Source: CAYWBU01 sp942491525
GTDB taxonomy: Bacteria > Desulfobacterota > Desulfomonilia > UBA1062
Direction of reading: 5' to 3'
Assembly: GCA_942491525.1 (NCBI GenBank)
Contig: CALOBW010000033.1
Coordinates: forward strand, 264,910 to 328,909
Length of the DNA: 64,000 bases
Position 1 is the first letter of the stretch; each line of letters begins with the position of its first letter. Made by a program: the position numbers and the translations under genes. A model generated the notes under the pieces. It saw only the letters and a program-made list of their open reading frames with translations, was not told the DNA's origin and searched no databases. This document shows, one piece after another, positions 19,001-26,491 of the stretch.

Positions 19001-19185
19001 GGCGAAGCTCCCGGATAGGGCACGGTAATCGTGATGTAATCCGTGTCGATCTCAGGAAAGACCTCCTGTTTCATGTTGCTCATGAGCATGATCAGGCCGC
19101 CAATCAGACAGATCATCATCAGCAGGTTAGCCGCAACATGGTTCTGGGCCATCCAGGCGATGGGGCCCTTCAAGTCACTCTTCAT
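16063..19185 (-). CDS. RND family efflux pump, inner-membrane permease
   Basis: A 1040-residue proton-driven RND transporter of the AcrB/HAE superfamily. It spans the inner membrane with 12 segments and two large periplasmic loops. Seen: TM1 near residues 16-36, YPGASPEEVE (porter domain, residues 57-66), the TM4 proton relay TLGIVVDDAIVVGENIFEH with the paired Asp, and GVVINDSLVLVHKANEL in TM10. The substrate class cannot be read; NDSLVL in TM10 is typical of many uncharacterised HAE-type pumps and not of metal (CusA) pumps. It is last in the tetR operon, 3 bases after the fusion protein gene. Confidence 0.93.
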   Translation of the reverse strand: MKSDLKGPIAWMAQNHVAANLLMMICLIGGLIMLMSNMKQEVFPEIDTDYITITVPYPGASPEEVENGVILAIEEAVDGIDGIKKITSTASEGVAVVYVELYSDADDDKVSTDIKNEVDRITTLPADAEDPNVELLNNKSEVIQLAVYGDVEESVLKELAETMRDDLLQDPVISQVDLESVRPIEISIEVPQETLRHYNLTMDQVAQAVRASAIELPGGEVKSEAGKVLLRTKDRRDWAKEFEDIVVVRNAEGSGVTLGQIANITDDFEDIEFYNYYNGYRTAMLKVYRVGKQTPVEVARAVKDYQKDLEAQLPEGVYTATWADMSEIYEDRIGLLVKNAKIGLVLVFVFLGLFLHPSLAFWVTMGIPISFMGAFLFLPGLGVSINMISLFAFIVTLGIVVDDAIVVGENIFEHRQSGDDRMLSSIRGAREVAMPVTFSILTTVAAFSPLLFVQGAWGQIMRNIPLVVITILLISLFESLYILPAHLGHLKMKRKDPNRLERFQLKFANGIVAFAENVYGPAVKWCVRNRWQTFAVGIAVLLIAIGFVKGGRVNIRPMPEVESDWVVAEVELAYDAPIQDAQKIRSRLEQSAKIVVVDNGGDEIIRGLITWVESSKVSVVAFLETPDKRDINVNEFSNAWREEVGVIPGIESMKIAAAKLGPGGGHSAIEVQLSHRDITTLEKAATELAERMQGYSGVIDINDGFTAGKPQFDFQLTPEGRSLGLTNFELGRQVRNAFYGVEAFSQQRGRDTVKVMVRLPEEQRRNIYDVEDLMIRTAEGGELPLSQAASLTRGTSYTSIKRSDRKRSLTVGADIEKGSGADLETILSSLTIEELPDLVRKYPGLSYSFEGDKRSSGEAMGSLFSGFVVALLVMYCLVAIPFRSYIQSWVVLLAIPFGFVGALIGHLIMGYNLSLMSMFGLVALSGVVINDSLVLVHKANELRKSGMPLQESIEQAGIRRFRPIVLTSMTTFLGLMPMILETSLQARFLIPMALSLGFGVLFATLITLLLVPAFYMIEVDVKELVFEVFGDAKRIFRRNQ

Positions 19186-19188
19186 AAC

Positions 19189-20574
19189 CTACCCCCGCAC
19201 CTTCTTGAAAATCTTAAGCTGCTTTTTATCCAGCACTTCCGCCAACTGGCCGGTAAGCTCTCTGCGCTGTATTTTTAGTTCTTTGGCAACATCCTGGCCA
19301 TCTTTCTCTATCTGCTTGCGCTTGATCAGATCGCTCTGCAGCAAAGGAAGAACCGCTGCTTTCTGTTCAGCGCTCAGTTCAAGCTTTTTAATCAGCGCGG
19401 CAAGCTCAGGATCCAGCCTATCCTTCTGCTCAGCGCCATTGATGATCAACTGCATGCCGTCAATGGGCATGGAGATTCGGCTGGCGATAATCTGCTCACC
19501 CTCTTTAATATCGCCGCGCACAATGGCCTGCTCTCCCCTGGCCCAGACGATATTTATATCCCGGATGGAGAGACGCTGTTCAGCATCCAGCACCCAGACT
19601 TTTGAATCATGCAGCGCCAGCTGGGGCAGCACAAATACATCTTCAACCTCTCTGCCCATGATCTGGACGTTGACATAGCTGCCCAGCAGCAGCGGCAGAC
19701 TGTTGGCATCATCCAGGGCCAGCGGATCCTTAACACTGATCAGGATGCGCGCCATGCGCCCCATGGGGTCAACATCACTCATCAAACCGATGACCTGCCC
19801 ATCCCGCTGACCGCCGTCGAGCATAACCTTAACCCCTGAACCCCGCTTGGCATTAACACCGGGAATACTGATATGACCGAGCTGGGACTGGGATACGGAG
19901 GCCTGGATGCGGAACTCGTCGGTCCCCACCAACTTGGCCACCGGACTGCCGGGGGTTACCATCTGCCCCGGGTCAACACTCTCATCCTGAATCAGAGCAT
20001 TGAAGGGAGCGATGATATTGGTACGACTCAGATCAAGCTCCGCCTTCTGCAATGCAGCCTGAGCCGATTTAAGCGCGGCCCTAGCCGTCAGCTCCTGGGG
20101 CTTGCGCAGCGCCAGCAGCCGGCCCTCTTCAGTTGTCTCAACCTCACTGCCCAGCAGCTCCCATTCGCGCTCAGCCACAGCCTGACGACCTAGTTCAAGC
20201 TGCAGTTCAACCTCGGCAGCTGCCACCTGTGATTGGAGCTGATCTACAATCAGCTGATAATCGCGAGCATCAACCTTGACCAGCGTCTCGCCCTTCTTGA
20301 CACTGGCGCCGGGAACCATGGATTTGCTCTGCCAGACGATCTTGCCGCTGACCTGCGGCTGGACAGTCACAATACTGGCAGCCTTAACTGTACCCATGGC
20401 ACTGACCTCGATGATGGCATCCTGAAGCTTGGCCGGCATAACCTCCACCAGCGGCGCACCGAGGGAGACGGGCTTCTTCTGGGCCGCCGGCTTAGTCCTT
20501 ACCAGGCCCACCATAATCATCATTCCGAATCCCACAATCAAAAAGACACTCAGTAGTTTATAAAATGATCTCAC
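19189..20574 (-). CDS. RND periplasmic adaptor (HlyD/MFP family) with Spy-like C-terminal tail
   Basis: A 461-residue membrane-fusion protein that links the pump to the outer-membrane factor. N-terminal anchor at residues 8-26, first lipoyl half VTVQPQVSGKIVWQSKSMVPGASVKKGETLVKVD (landmarks QPQVSG, GETLVKVD), a helical hairpin to about residue 180, second lipoyl half, then beta-barrel and membrane-proximal domains. Residues about 385-461 are extra: a charged helical segment with LELSAEQ and LDKKQLKIF resembling the LTxxQ repeats of the Spy/CpxP/CnrX family. MFPs normally stop before this. It overlaps the outer-membrane factor gene by 4 bases (ATGA). Confidence 0.9.
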   Translation of the reverse strand: MRSFYKLLSVFLIVGFGMMIMVGLVRTKPAAQKKPVSLGAPLVEVMPAKLQDAIIEVSAMGTVKAASIVTVQPQVSGKIVWQSKSMVPGASVKKGETLVKVDARDYQLIVDQLQSQVAAAEVELQLELGRQAVAEREWELLGSEVETTEEGRLLALRKPQELTARAALKSAQAALQKAELDLSRTNIIAPFNALIQDESVDPGQMVTPGSPVAKLVGTDEFRIQASVSQSQLGHISIPGVNAKRGSGVKVMLDGGQRDGQVIGLMSDVDPMGRMARILISVKDPLALDDANSLPLLLGSYVNVQIMGREVEDVFVLPQLALHDSKVWVLDAEQRLSIRDINIVWARGEQAIVRGDIKEGEQIIASRISMPIDGMQLIINGAEQKDRLDPELAALIKKLELSAEQKAAVLPLLQSDLIKRKQIEKDGQDVAKELKIQRRELTGQLAEVLDKKQLKIFKKVRG

Positions 20575-21992
20575 TCTTCTTCTCCTGCATTCTCAAGCTC
20601 AGCAGTCCACTCACCGCCAAGGGTTCGACAAATTTTAATCCGGTTGGAAATCAGGGTTCTTTCGGCCGCTATCAGATCACGCTCGGTCTGCTGCAATGCC
20701 TGCAGGGATGTCAACACCGGCAGATAGTCACTCAAACCATTGATGTAACGCTGCCAAGATGCATCAAAGGTTGCCTGAGCCAGAGTCTCGCGCTTCCTGA
20801 CCCGTTCCAGGTAGGTCATCTGACTCTCCTCACTGCGGTAGGCATCCTCAACTTCACTGACCGCAGTCAGAACAACCTTGGTATAGGAGTGCAGCTGCTC
20901 TTTAACAACCGCCTTCTGTTTTTCAACTTCTAGATTCTTCCGGTGTCCGTCAAAAATGGTGACCGCCAGACTGTCGGCTATGGACCAGATCCAATTTTCG
21001 AGCAGGTCTGAATAATCGGCGGCAGCATAGCCGGTGGAGGCCATGATGGTAAACGACGGCAAGCGGTCGGCAACAGCCTGTCCCACCGTATTATCGGCTG
21101 CCATAACCCGCAGCTGGGCGGCCTTGACATCGGGCCGGCGCGTCAAAAGATCTGCCGGCAGACCGGCAGACGGTCGCAGCCAAAGATCCGGCAGACCTGC
21201 GGGGATAGCTCCCAGATCAGCCTGGGAAGAGCGCCCCAGCAGAATATTAATCTGAGACTTGAGGTTCTCAACGCCGACCTCAAGCAGCGGTAGCGACGCG
21301 TACTGGGCCACCAGCTGCTGGCGCTGCTGCAGCACATCGACACTGCTGGCCAGCCCGAGACCGAATCGCAGTTCAACCAGCTGCAGATAGGTGCGGTTGG
21401 CCGCTATCTGCTCACGCAACAGATCCAGCTGAGCCTGTTGCTCGATCAGGGTATACCAGAGATCAGCCATCTGAGCCGCCAGGGTCATGGCCGCCGATTC
21501 AAGCTCCAGTCGACTGGCCCGATAACTGAGATCAGCAGCCCTGTTCATGGAGGCAATCTTACCCCAGAGATCCAGTTCATAAGCCGCGGCCAGATTCAGC
21601 TTATGCTGATTGCCGTGCACGGCCTTGGTATCGATAACATTACCGTATGAGTCGGTAATATTGACATTGCTGCGTTGACGGCCACTGGCGGCTTCAAGTG
21701 ACAGTGTGGGCCAATACGCTGCCCCGGCCTGCCCCCTCAGGGCCTCAACCTGCTCAAGGCGCGCCCAGGCGATCTGCAGATCATGATTACTAGCCAGAGC
21801 CTCCTCAATCAAAACATTGAGGGCCGGATCCTCAAACATCAGCCACCAGCGATCAATGGTCGCCTGTCCATCCTGAGCCACCAGATAGTTCTCCGGCACC
21901 TCAACCAGCGGATCAGGATCAACCACGGCCTTGTAGACCGAGCAGCCGCTCAAGGGTATCAGCAGAATTAAAACTAAGACAAATCTTCTCAT
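20571..21992 (-). CDS. TolC-like outer-membrane factor lipoprotein (NodT/OprM type)
   Basis: A 473-residue outer-membrane channel of the efflux complex. A lipobox at residues 14-17 (LSGC, Cys17) marks the NodT/OprM lipoprotein subgroup. Two outer-membrane-efflux repeats are visible, with LIEEALASNHDLQIAWARLEQ (landmark EALASNHDL) in the first and LLTRRPDVKAAQLRV in the second; RRPDV is the family hallmark. ATGA overlaps on both sides (tetR stop 21989-21991, adaptor start 20574) show translational coupling across the operon. Confidence 0.92.
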   Translation of the reverse strand: MRRFVLVLILLIPLSGCSVYKAVVDPDPLVEVPENYLVAQDGQATIDRWWLMFEDPALNVLIEEALASNHDLQIAWARLEQVEALRGQAGAAYWPTLSLEAASGRQRSNVNITDSYGNVIDTKAVHGNQHKLNLAAAYELDLWGKIASMNRAADLSYRASRLELESAAMTLAAQMADLWYTLIEQQAQLDLLREQIAANRTYLQLVELRFGLGLASSVDVLQQRQQLVAQYASLPLLEVGVENLKSQINILLGRSSQADLGAIPAGLPDLWLRPSAGLPADLLTRRPDVKAAQLRVMAADNTVGQAVADRLPSFTIMASTGYAAADYSDLLENWIWSIADSLAVTIFDGHRKNLEVEKQKAVVKEQLHSYTKVVLTAVSEVEDAYRSEESQMTYLERVRKRETLAQATFDASWQRYINGLSDYLPVLTSLQALQQTERDLIAAERTLISNRIKICRTLGGEWTAELENAGEEE

Positions 21993-22603
21993 GAGTTCCT
22001 CTTCTCGATCATTGCTTTGATGCCGGCCAGACTAAAATCCGTGATATGACGGGCTGTCATCTTGATCTCCTCATCGCTCATAAAACTTATCCGGTTCTCG
22101 AAAACTTTTTCACCAAACGGAGAGTAGATCATGCACTGACCGCCGATACTTCTGGCGCAGAACAGAATCTCTTCCTCAGTTGCAGCCGGACCGAGCAAGT
22201 CCCTGGCAATGCTCAGGTTGGCTGCAACCACACTTGCAAAATATTTCCGGTGCAACTTCTTGCCCACCGGTACCGGATCAAGCAGCAGCTTCGCAAAGAT
22301 CGCCCCACGCTTGACCATATTTATCCTGCGCAACGCCCCCTCTACAAAACCCATCAGGCGCTCCTCTGCCGGGTCATCCTCGTTTCTATCCAGCAAGATA
22401 GGATAGGTCTCAAAAGCCTGATCAATCGCATCTTCTATTACCGCATTCATCAAGGCCTCTTTATCACCGAAGTGATAATTAACCGAGGCTACCCCAACCC
22501 CGGCCCGGCTGCAGATGTCGCGCACCGTGGCTGACTTAAATCCCTTTTCACCAAAGACTTCTGTGGCGACATGCAATATATGTTCACGTGTATCCTTAGG
22601 CAT
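21989..22603 (-). CDS. TetR/AcrR family regulator of the efflux operon (CerR-like C-terminus)
   Basis: A 204-residue repressor. The start at 22603 follows AGGAGG and begins MPKDTREHILHVATEVFGEKG, the TetR helix-turn-helix entry; SVNYHFGDKEALMNAVI completes the DNA-binding domain. The C-terminal half (residues 80-200) has a FCARSIGGQCMIY segment as in CerR/YbiH-type regulators, which respond to small molecules. A longer start at 22693 would read through the operator and is rejected. It is the first gene of the efflux operon and lies just downstream of a large palindromic operator, so it very likely represses itself and the pump. Confidence 0.92.
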   Translation of the reverse strand: MPKDTREHILHVATEVFGEKGFKSATVRDICSRAGVGVASVNYHFGDKEALMNAVIEDAIDQAFETYPILLDRNEDDPAEERLMGFVEGALRRINMVKRGAIFAKLLLDPVPVGKKLHRKYFASVVAANLSIARDLLGPAATEEEILFCARSIGGQCMIYSPFGEKVFENRISFMSDEEIKMTARHITDFSLAGIKAMIEKRNS

Positions 22604-22612
22604 ACATCCTCC

Positions 22613-22654
22613 TTGAACAAATGTTCCAAACATACATTTGGAACATTTGTTCAA
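22613..22654 (-). promoter_or_regulatory. Double palindromic operator of the tetR-efflux operon
   Basis: A perfect 18-bp inverted repeat with a 6-base centre (CATACA). Each arm contains its own near-palindrome, GAACAAATGTTC at 22615-22626 and GAACATTTGTTC at 22641-22652, with centres 26 bases apart. A perfect minus-strand TTGACA lies at 22658-22663, so the operator covers the spacer, the -10 region and the start of transcription and reaches the tetR ribosome site. Confidence 0.85.
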
Positions 22655-22732
22655 GCCTGTCAACGCAATTTTTAGAAAGCCGCCGCCCGCCATAATGTAT
22701 ACATAAGTCCCTCAAGCAATACCGATGGTTAC

Positions 22733-22765
22733 AAAAAAAGGCGACAGCTCAATCGAGATGCCGCC
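22733..22765 (-). terminator. Intrinsic terminator of the hcp operon
   Basis: On the minus strand an 11-bp imperfect stem (22755-22765 with 22740-22750, loop GATT) is followed by seven T (22739-22733), 25 bases after the ferredoxin stop codon. Confidence 0.8.
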
Positions 22766-22789
22766 CCTGCTAATCTACTACAGTTAATA

Positions 22790-23524
22790 TTAAATCAACC
22801 CCTCCTGCAGGATTGAACCGTCGCGAGCTATTGTGATCGAACGCACCGGCAGATCAACGCCGGCCTGCTGCACGGCCATCTGGGCCCCGCGTACAATACC
22901 GCCGCAGCAGGGAACTTCCATGTGCAGAATAGTCAATGAATTCAGATGGGCCGACCTGAGGATATCCACAAGTTTCTGAACATGGGCCTGCATATCGTCC
23001 AGCTTGGGACAAGCCATGGCAATGGTATGTCCTTTAATAAACCTGGAATGCAGATTGGCATAGGCCACTGCGGTACAGTCAGCGACAAGAATCAGATCGG
23101 ACCCCAACAAAAAAGGAGCTTCCGGATTCAAAAGCTGCAGCTGTATGGGCCACTGGCTAAGCTGCGAAGTCTGCTCTGCACCAGCCTGGGCAGCCGGAGT
23201 CAGAATCTGCGCCATGGATCCGGGGCAACCGCTGGCCAGCGACTCGGGGCCGGCGGCAATGGTCGCAGCCGCTTCAGCTTCACGGCCAGAGAGACGGGCA
23301 TGCACAGCCTCCTCATCGAAGGCGGCCGCTTCGCGCTCAATCATCGAAATGGCGCCCTGCGGGCACTCCCCCAGGCAGGCGCCGAGGCCATCGCAGTACC
23401 TGTCGCTTACCAAACGGGCCTTGCCGTCAACAATCTCAAGGGCCCCCTCGGCACAGGCTACGATGCACTCACCGCAACCATCACACTTATCTTCATCAAT
23501 CTTAATAATTGTACGCCGACTCAT
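22790..23524 (-). CDS. Hcp-associated iron-sulfur protein
   Basis: A 244-residue cytoplasmic protein with an N-terminal ferredoxin-like domain and an unclassified C-terminal part. The first cluster motif is complete (CDGCGECIVAC, residues 16-26). The second reads CDGLGACLGECP: Leu replaces the second Cys, so only three Cys remain and a [3Fe-4S] or altered cluster is expected. The C-terminal domain has HMEVPCCGGIVRGAQ. It is 23 bases downstream of hcp. Proteins of this type commonly sit next to hcp and are thought to feed it electrons; that role is inferred from position. Confidence 0.85.
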   Translation of the reverse strand: MSRRTIIKIDEDKCDGCGECIVACAEGALEIVDGKARLVSDRYCDGLGACLGECPQGAISMIEREAAAFDEEAVHARLSGREAEAAATIAAGPESLASGCPGSMAQILTPAAQAGAEQTSQLSQWPIQLQLLNPEAPFLLGSDLILVADCTAVAYANLHSRFIKGHTIAMACPKLDDMQAHVQKLVDILRSAHLNSLTILHMEVPCCGGIVRGAQMAVQQAGVDLPVRSITIARDGSILQEGLI

Positions 23525-23547
23525 AACGCTGTCTCCTAATTATTGTC

Positions 23548-25167
23548 TTAGTTGCCTGCCATCATGGCATCCAGGTCACCCTGAACATCCGCAATGGGCA
23601 TGATGTTGAAATTATCCACCAGCACCTTGGCCACATTGGGCGAGAGGAAGGCCGGCAGGGTCGGTCCGAGGCGGATGCCCTTCACTCCCAGATAGAGCAG
23701 CGCCAGCAGCACGGTCACAGCCTTCTGCTCATACCATGCGATATCAAATGATATGGGCAGCTCATTGATATCTTCAAGCTCAAACACCTCTTTCAGCTTC
23801 AGCGCGATCACTGCCAGCGAATAGCTGTCGTTGCACTGACCGGCATCCAGAATACGGGGGATACCACCGATATCGCCCAGTTCAAGCTTATTATAACGAA
23901 ACTTGGCGCAACCGGCAGTCAGAATCACCGTGTCAGCCGGCAGCGCTTCAGCCATATCGGTAAAATAGCTGCGCCCCTTCTGGCGGCCGTCACAACCGGC
24001 CATAACGATAAATCTCTTGATGGCGCCGGATTTCACCGCGGCGACAACCTTGTCCGCCAGCGCCATGACCTGATTGTGAGCAAATCCGCCCACGATCTCG
24101 CCCTTCTCAATTTCCACCGGTGGCTGACACTGCTTGGCCAGCGCAATAATCTGACTAAAATCTTTGCGCCCATCCTGTTCAGGCACATGCTTCAGTCCGG
24201 GATAGCCTGCCTGACCGGTTGTGAACATACGATCCCTGTAGGAGTCCTTAACCGGCACGATGCAGTTGGTGGTCATCAGGATCGGCCCATTGAAGGACTC
24301 AAACTCCTTATGCTGTTTCCACCAGGCATTGCCATAGTTGCCCACGAAGTGATCATACTGTTTAAAGGCCGGGTAGTAGTTGGCCGGCAGCATCTCGGAA
24401 TGGGTATAGACATCAACACCGGTGTCCTTTGTCTGCTCAAGCAGTTCGGCCATATCCTTGAGATCATGACCGGAGATCAATATACCGGGACGAGAGCCGA
24501 CACCGATATTGACCTTGCTGATCTCAGGATTACCATAGGTCTCGGTATTGGCCCTATCCAACAGAGCCATGGTTTTCACGGCATACTCTCCGGCTTTAAG
24601 CACCAGACCAACCATCTCATCCAGACTCAATGACTGCGTGGTGGACGCAAGCGCCTCAACCATAAACTCATAGATCGTCTGATCCTCATAGCCCAGTTGA
24701 GCAGCATGATCAGCATAGGCCGCAGAACCCTTGATGCCATAGATCAGAAGTTCACGCAGGGAGCGCACATCTTCATTCTCGGTCGCCATGACACCGACAC
24801 TCCCGGCCTTGGCGCGATAGTCGGCCTCCGAAATGCCGCTCCAGGTGACACAGTCAGGTGCATCAGCCGATACGCCTTGCCTGGACTTCAGCTCCTCGCG
24901 GATCTCAAGGGCCCGGTCGATCATGACAATTATGCGCTCGTCATCAAAGTTGGCATTTGTGATGGTGGTGAAGAGCGCCTGAACGATGAAGCGTCCATGG
25001 ACCGGGTCAACTGCCCCCTGAGCCTTGGCCAACACGGCAATGCCCTTCAGGGCATGGACCAGAAGGTCCATCAGATTGGCCGTGGGGGCCTTTTTGCCAC
25101 AGGCTCCATTAATGTTGCAGCCAACATTATTGGTGGCTTCCTGACACTGGTAACAGAACATATCCAT
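23548..25167 (-). CDS. hcp: Hybrid cluster protein (hydroxylamine/NO reductase)
   Basis: A 539-residue cytoplasmic Fe-S-O protein now linked to NO reduction and protein S-nitrosylation, and able to reduce hydroxylamine. The N-terminal cubane motif is Cys-X2-Cys-X8-Cys-X5-Cys (Cys at residues 5, 8, 17 and 23), the class I spacing of strict and facultative anaerobes. The hybrid-cluster ligands are in place in the C-terminal part: MAGCDGRQKGR, TAGCAKFRYNKLELGDIGG and LDAGQCNDSYSLAVIALKL (landmarks AGCAKFRYN, DAGQCNDSYS). AGGAGG precedes the ATG. It is transcribed with the Fe-S gene at 22790 and has an FNR/HcpR-like site upstream. Confidence 0.96.
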   Translation of the reverse strand: MDMFCYQCQEATNNVGCNINGACGKKAPTANLMDLLVHALKGIAVLAKAQGAVDPVHGRFIVQALFTTITNANFDDERIIVMIDRALEIREELKSRQGVSADAPDCVTWSGISEADYRAKAGSVGVMATENEDVRSLRELLIYGIKGSAAYADHAAQLGYEDQTIYEFMVEALASTTQSLSLDEMVGLVLKAGEYAVKTMALLDRANTETYGNPEISKVNIGVGSRPGILISGHDLKDMAELLEQTKDTGVDVYTHSEMLPANYYPAFKQYDHFVGNYGNAWWKQHKEFESFNGPILMTTNCIVPVKDSYRDRMFTTGQAGYPGLKHVPEQDGRKDFSQIIALAKQCQPPVEIEKGEIVGGFAHNQVMALADKVVAAVKSGAIKRFIVMAGCDGRQKGRSYFTDMAEALPADTVILTAGCAKFRYNKLELGDIGGIPRILDAGQCNDSYSLAVIALKLKEVFELEDINELPISFDIAWYEQKAVTVLLALLYLGVKGIRLGPTLPAFLSPNVAKVLVDNFNIMPIADVQGDLDAMMAGN

Positions 25168-25197
25168 AAATTTCCTCCTGGGTTATATTTAAGGTCT

Positions 25198-25239
25198 GAT
25201 CTACACTAAACATCAAACGCGCAACTTGACTTGAGTCAA
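25198..25239 (-). promoter_or_regulatory. CRP/FNR-family (HcpR- or FNR-like) operator and promoter of hcp
   Basis: Palindrome TTGAC-TTGA-GTCAA at 25226-25239. A minus-strand -10-like TAGATC (25203-25198) lies about 30 bases from its centre, the class II activator arrangement (-41.5). The half-site TTGAC/GTCAA matches CRP/FNR-family sites and resembles those described for HcpR-type regulators of hcp. It also lies 97 bases upstream of the divergent cysteine desulfurase gene and might serve both. Confidence 0.65.
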
Positions 25240-25329
25240 AGGGTTGCAAATAATATTAATTTAATCTGCCGCCGACAAAAGACAAGGAGTCAACGTTTTG
25301 AAATTGCGTCAAAAATCCAGGAGACAGCC

Positions 25330-26412
25330 ATGATCTACATGGACCACAACGCCACCACCCCACTCCACCCCGCGGTTCTGGCTGCCATGCTGGAGACGGC
25401 CAAAATCTACGGCAACCCATCCAGCCGGCACGCACCCGGCAGTCTGGCCCGCGCTATGCTGGATAACTGCCGTGCTCAAATCGCCAGCTTCATCAACGCT
25501 GAACCCGACGAGATAATATTCTGCGCCTCTGGCAGCGAAGCCAACAATATGGTCATGAACAGTTTTGAGAGCTGCCTCATCAGCTCAATCGAACACCCCA
25601 GCATCAGCGCACACAGTGCCGCGCAGATCAGGGTTGACCGACACGGCACAGTTGACATGGATGACTTGGCAGCCAAACTCAAGCAGCGCCCCCAACTGGT
25701 CAGCATCATACTGGCCAACAATGAGATCGGCACCATCCAGAATATCAAAGGGATCTCAAAGCTGGTGCATGATAATGGAGCCAGGCTGCACAGTGACGGC
25801 GTGCAGGCGGTGGGCAAGATCCCGATTGACGTCAAGGCGCTCAAACTTGACTATCTGAGTTTCTCGGCCCACAAAATCTATGGCCCCCGCGGATCTGCAG
25901 TCCTGTTTGTCCGGCAGGGCGCCCCGATCAAGCCACTGATCATGGGCGGCGGCCAGGAGTATGGGCTGCGGTCCGGGACCGAGAATCTGATGGCCATTGC
26001 CGGTTTTGCCAAGGCACTGGAGTTGCGGGCCGCAGATATGGAGCACGAAGCGCAAGCGCTCTGCACCATGCACCGGATGCTGCTCGAAGGCCTCAGCAGG
26101 ATCAGCGATGTCTACATCACCGGTCACCCCGAAAACTGCCTGCCGGGCACGATTAACGCCGCGTTTATGGGAGCTGAAGGCGAAAGGATTGTGGACTGTC
26201 TGAGTGATGCCGGATTTGCCGTCAGTACCGGATCAGCCTGTTCTTCTGGCTCATTTGAACCGTCGCATGTCCTGGAGGCCTGCAATACTCCCTGTGAATA
26301 TGCCCGCGGCGCCATCCGCATCAGCCTGGGGCGCAGCAACACCATCCGGCATATCCAAGCCCTCCTCAAAATCCTGCCACAAGTAGTTGATCGGGTAAGA
26401 TGCGAGATCTAA
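25330..26412 (+). CDS. Cysteine desulfurase (NifS/IscS family)
   Basis: A PLP enzyme of 360 residues that takes sulfur from cysteine for Fe-S clusters or other thio-cofactors. The ATG at 25330 follows CAGGAG and opens MIYMDHNATTPLHPAV, the standard family N-terminus; the in-frame TTG at 25231 would read through the hcp operator. The PLP lysine is in FSAHKIYGPRG, and the persulfide cysteine in STGSACSSGSFEPS, a class I (NifS/IscS) loop. No IscU or IscR gene is adjacent. The divergent position to hcp suggests cluster supply to, or co-regulation with, the hybrid cluster system. Confidence 0.92.
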   Translation: MIYMDHNATTPLHPAVLAAMLETAKIYGNPSSRHAPGSLARAMLDNCRAQIASFINAEPDEIIFCASGSEANNMVMNSFESCLISSIEHPSISAHSAAQIRVDRHGTVDMDDLAAKLKQRPQLVSIILANNEIGTIQNIKGISKLVHDNGARLHSDGVQAVGKIPIDVKALKLDYLSFSAHKIYGPRGSAVLFVRQGAPIKPLIMGGGQEYGLRSGTENLMAIAGFAKALELRAADMEHEAQALCTMHRMLLEGLSRISDVYITGHPENCLPGTINAAFMGAEGERIVDCLSDAGFAVSTGSACSSGSFEPSHVLEACNTPCEYARGAIRISLGRSNTIRHIQALLKILPQVVDRVRCEI

Positions 26413-26421
26413 ATTATTTAT

Positions 26422-26449
26422 GTAACCGCTTCACTGCCGCCTTCGACTT
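26422..26449 (+). promoter_or_regulatory. Candidate ECF-sigma promoter before the Spy/sigma cluster
   Basis: GTAACC (26422-26427), 16-base spacer, CGACTT (26444-26449). The AAC core in the -35 and CGA/CGT in the -10 with 16-base spacing are typical of ECF sigma factors. It lies 42 bases before the Spy gene that heads the cluster containing the ECF sigma gene, so autoregulation is suggested. Confidence 0.4.
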
Positions 26450-26491
26450 AGGCTACACAAAGCCGGCGCAAACAAACCAAGGAGATCAAAA

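Noticed and set aside
22604..22693. Longer start for tetR at 22693
   Set aside because: It would translate the whole operator; ATG 22603 has AGGAGG and begins the TetR domain.
24076..24633. 185-codon plus-strand frame inside hcp
   Set aside because: Antisense of a clearly conserved gene; no ribosome site or family motif.
25231..25329. Upstream TTG start for the cysteine desulfurase
   Set aside because: It would read through the FNR/HcpR-like site and adds residues not found in the family; ATG 25330 has CAGGAG.
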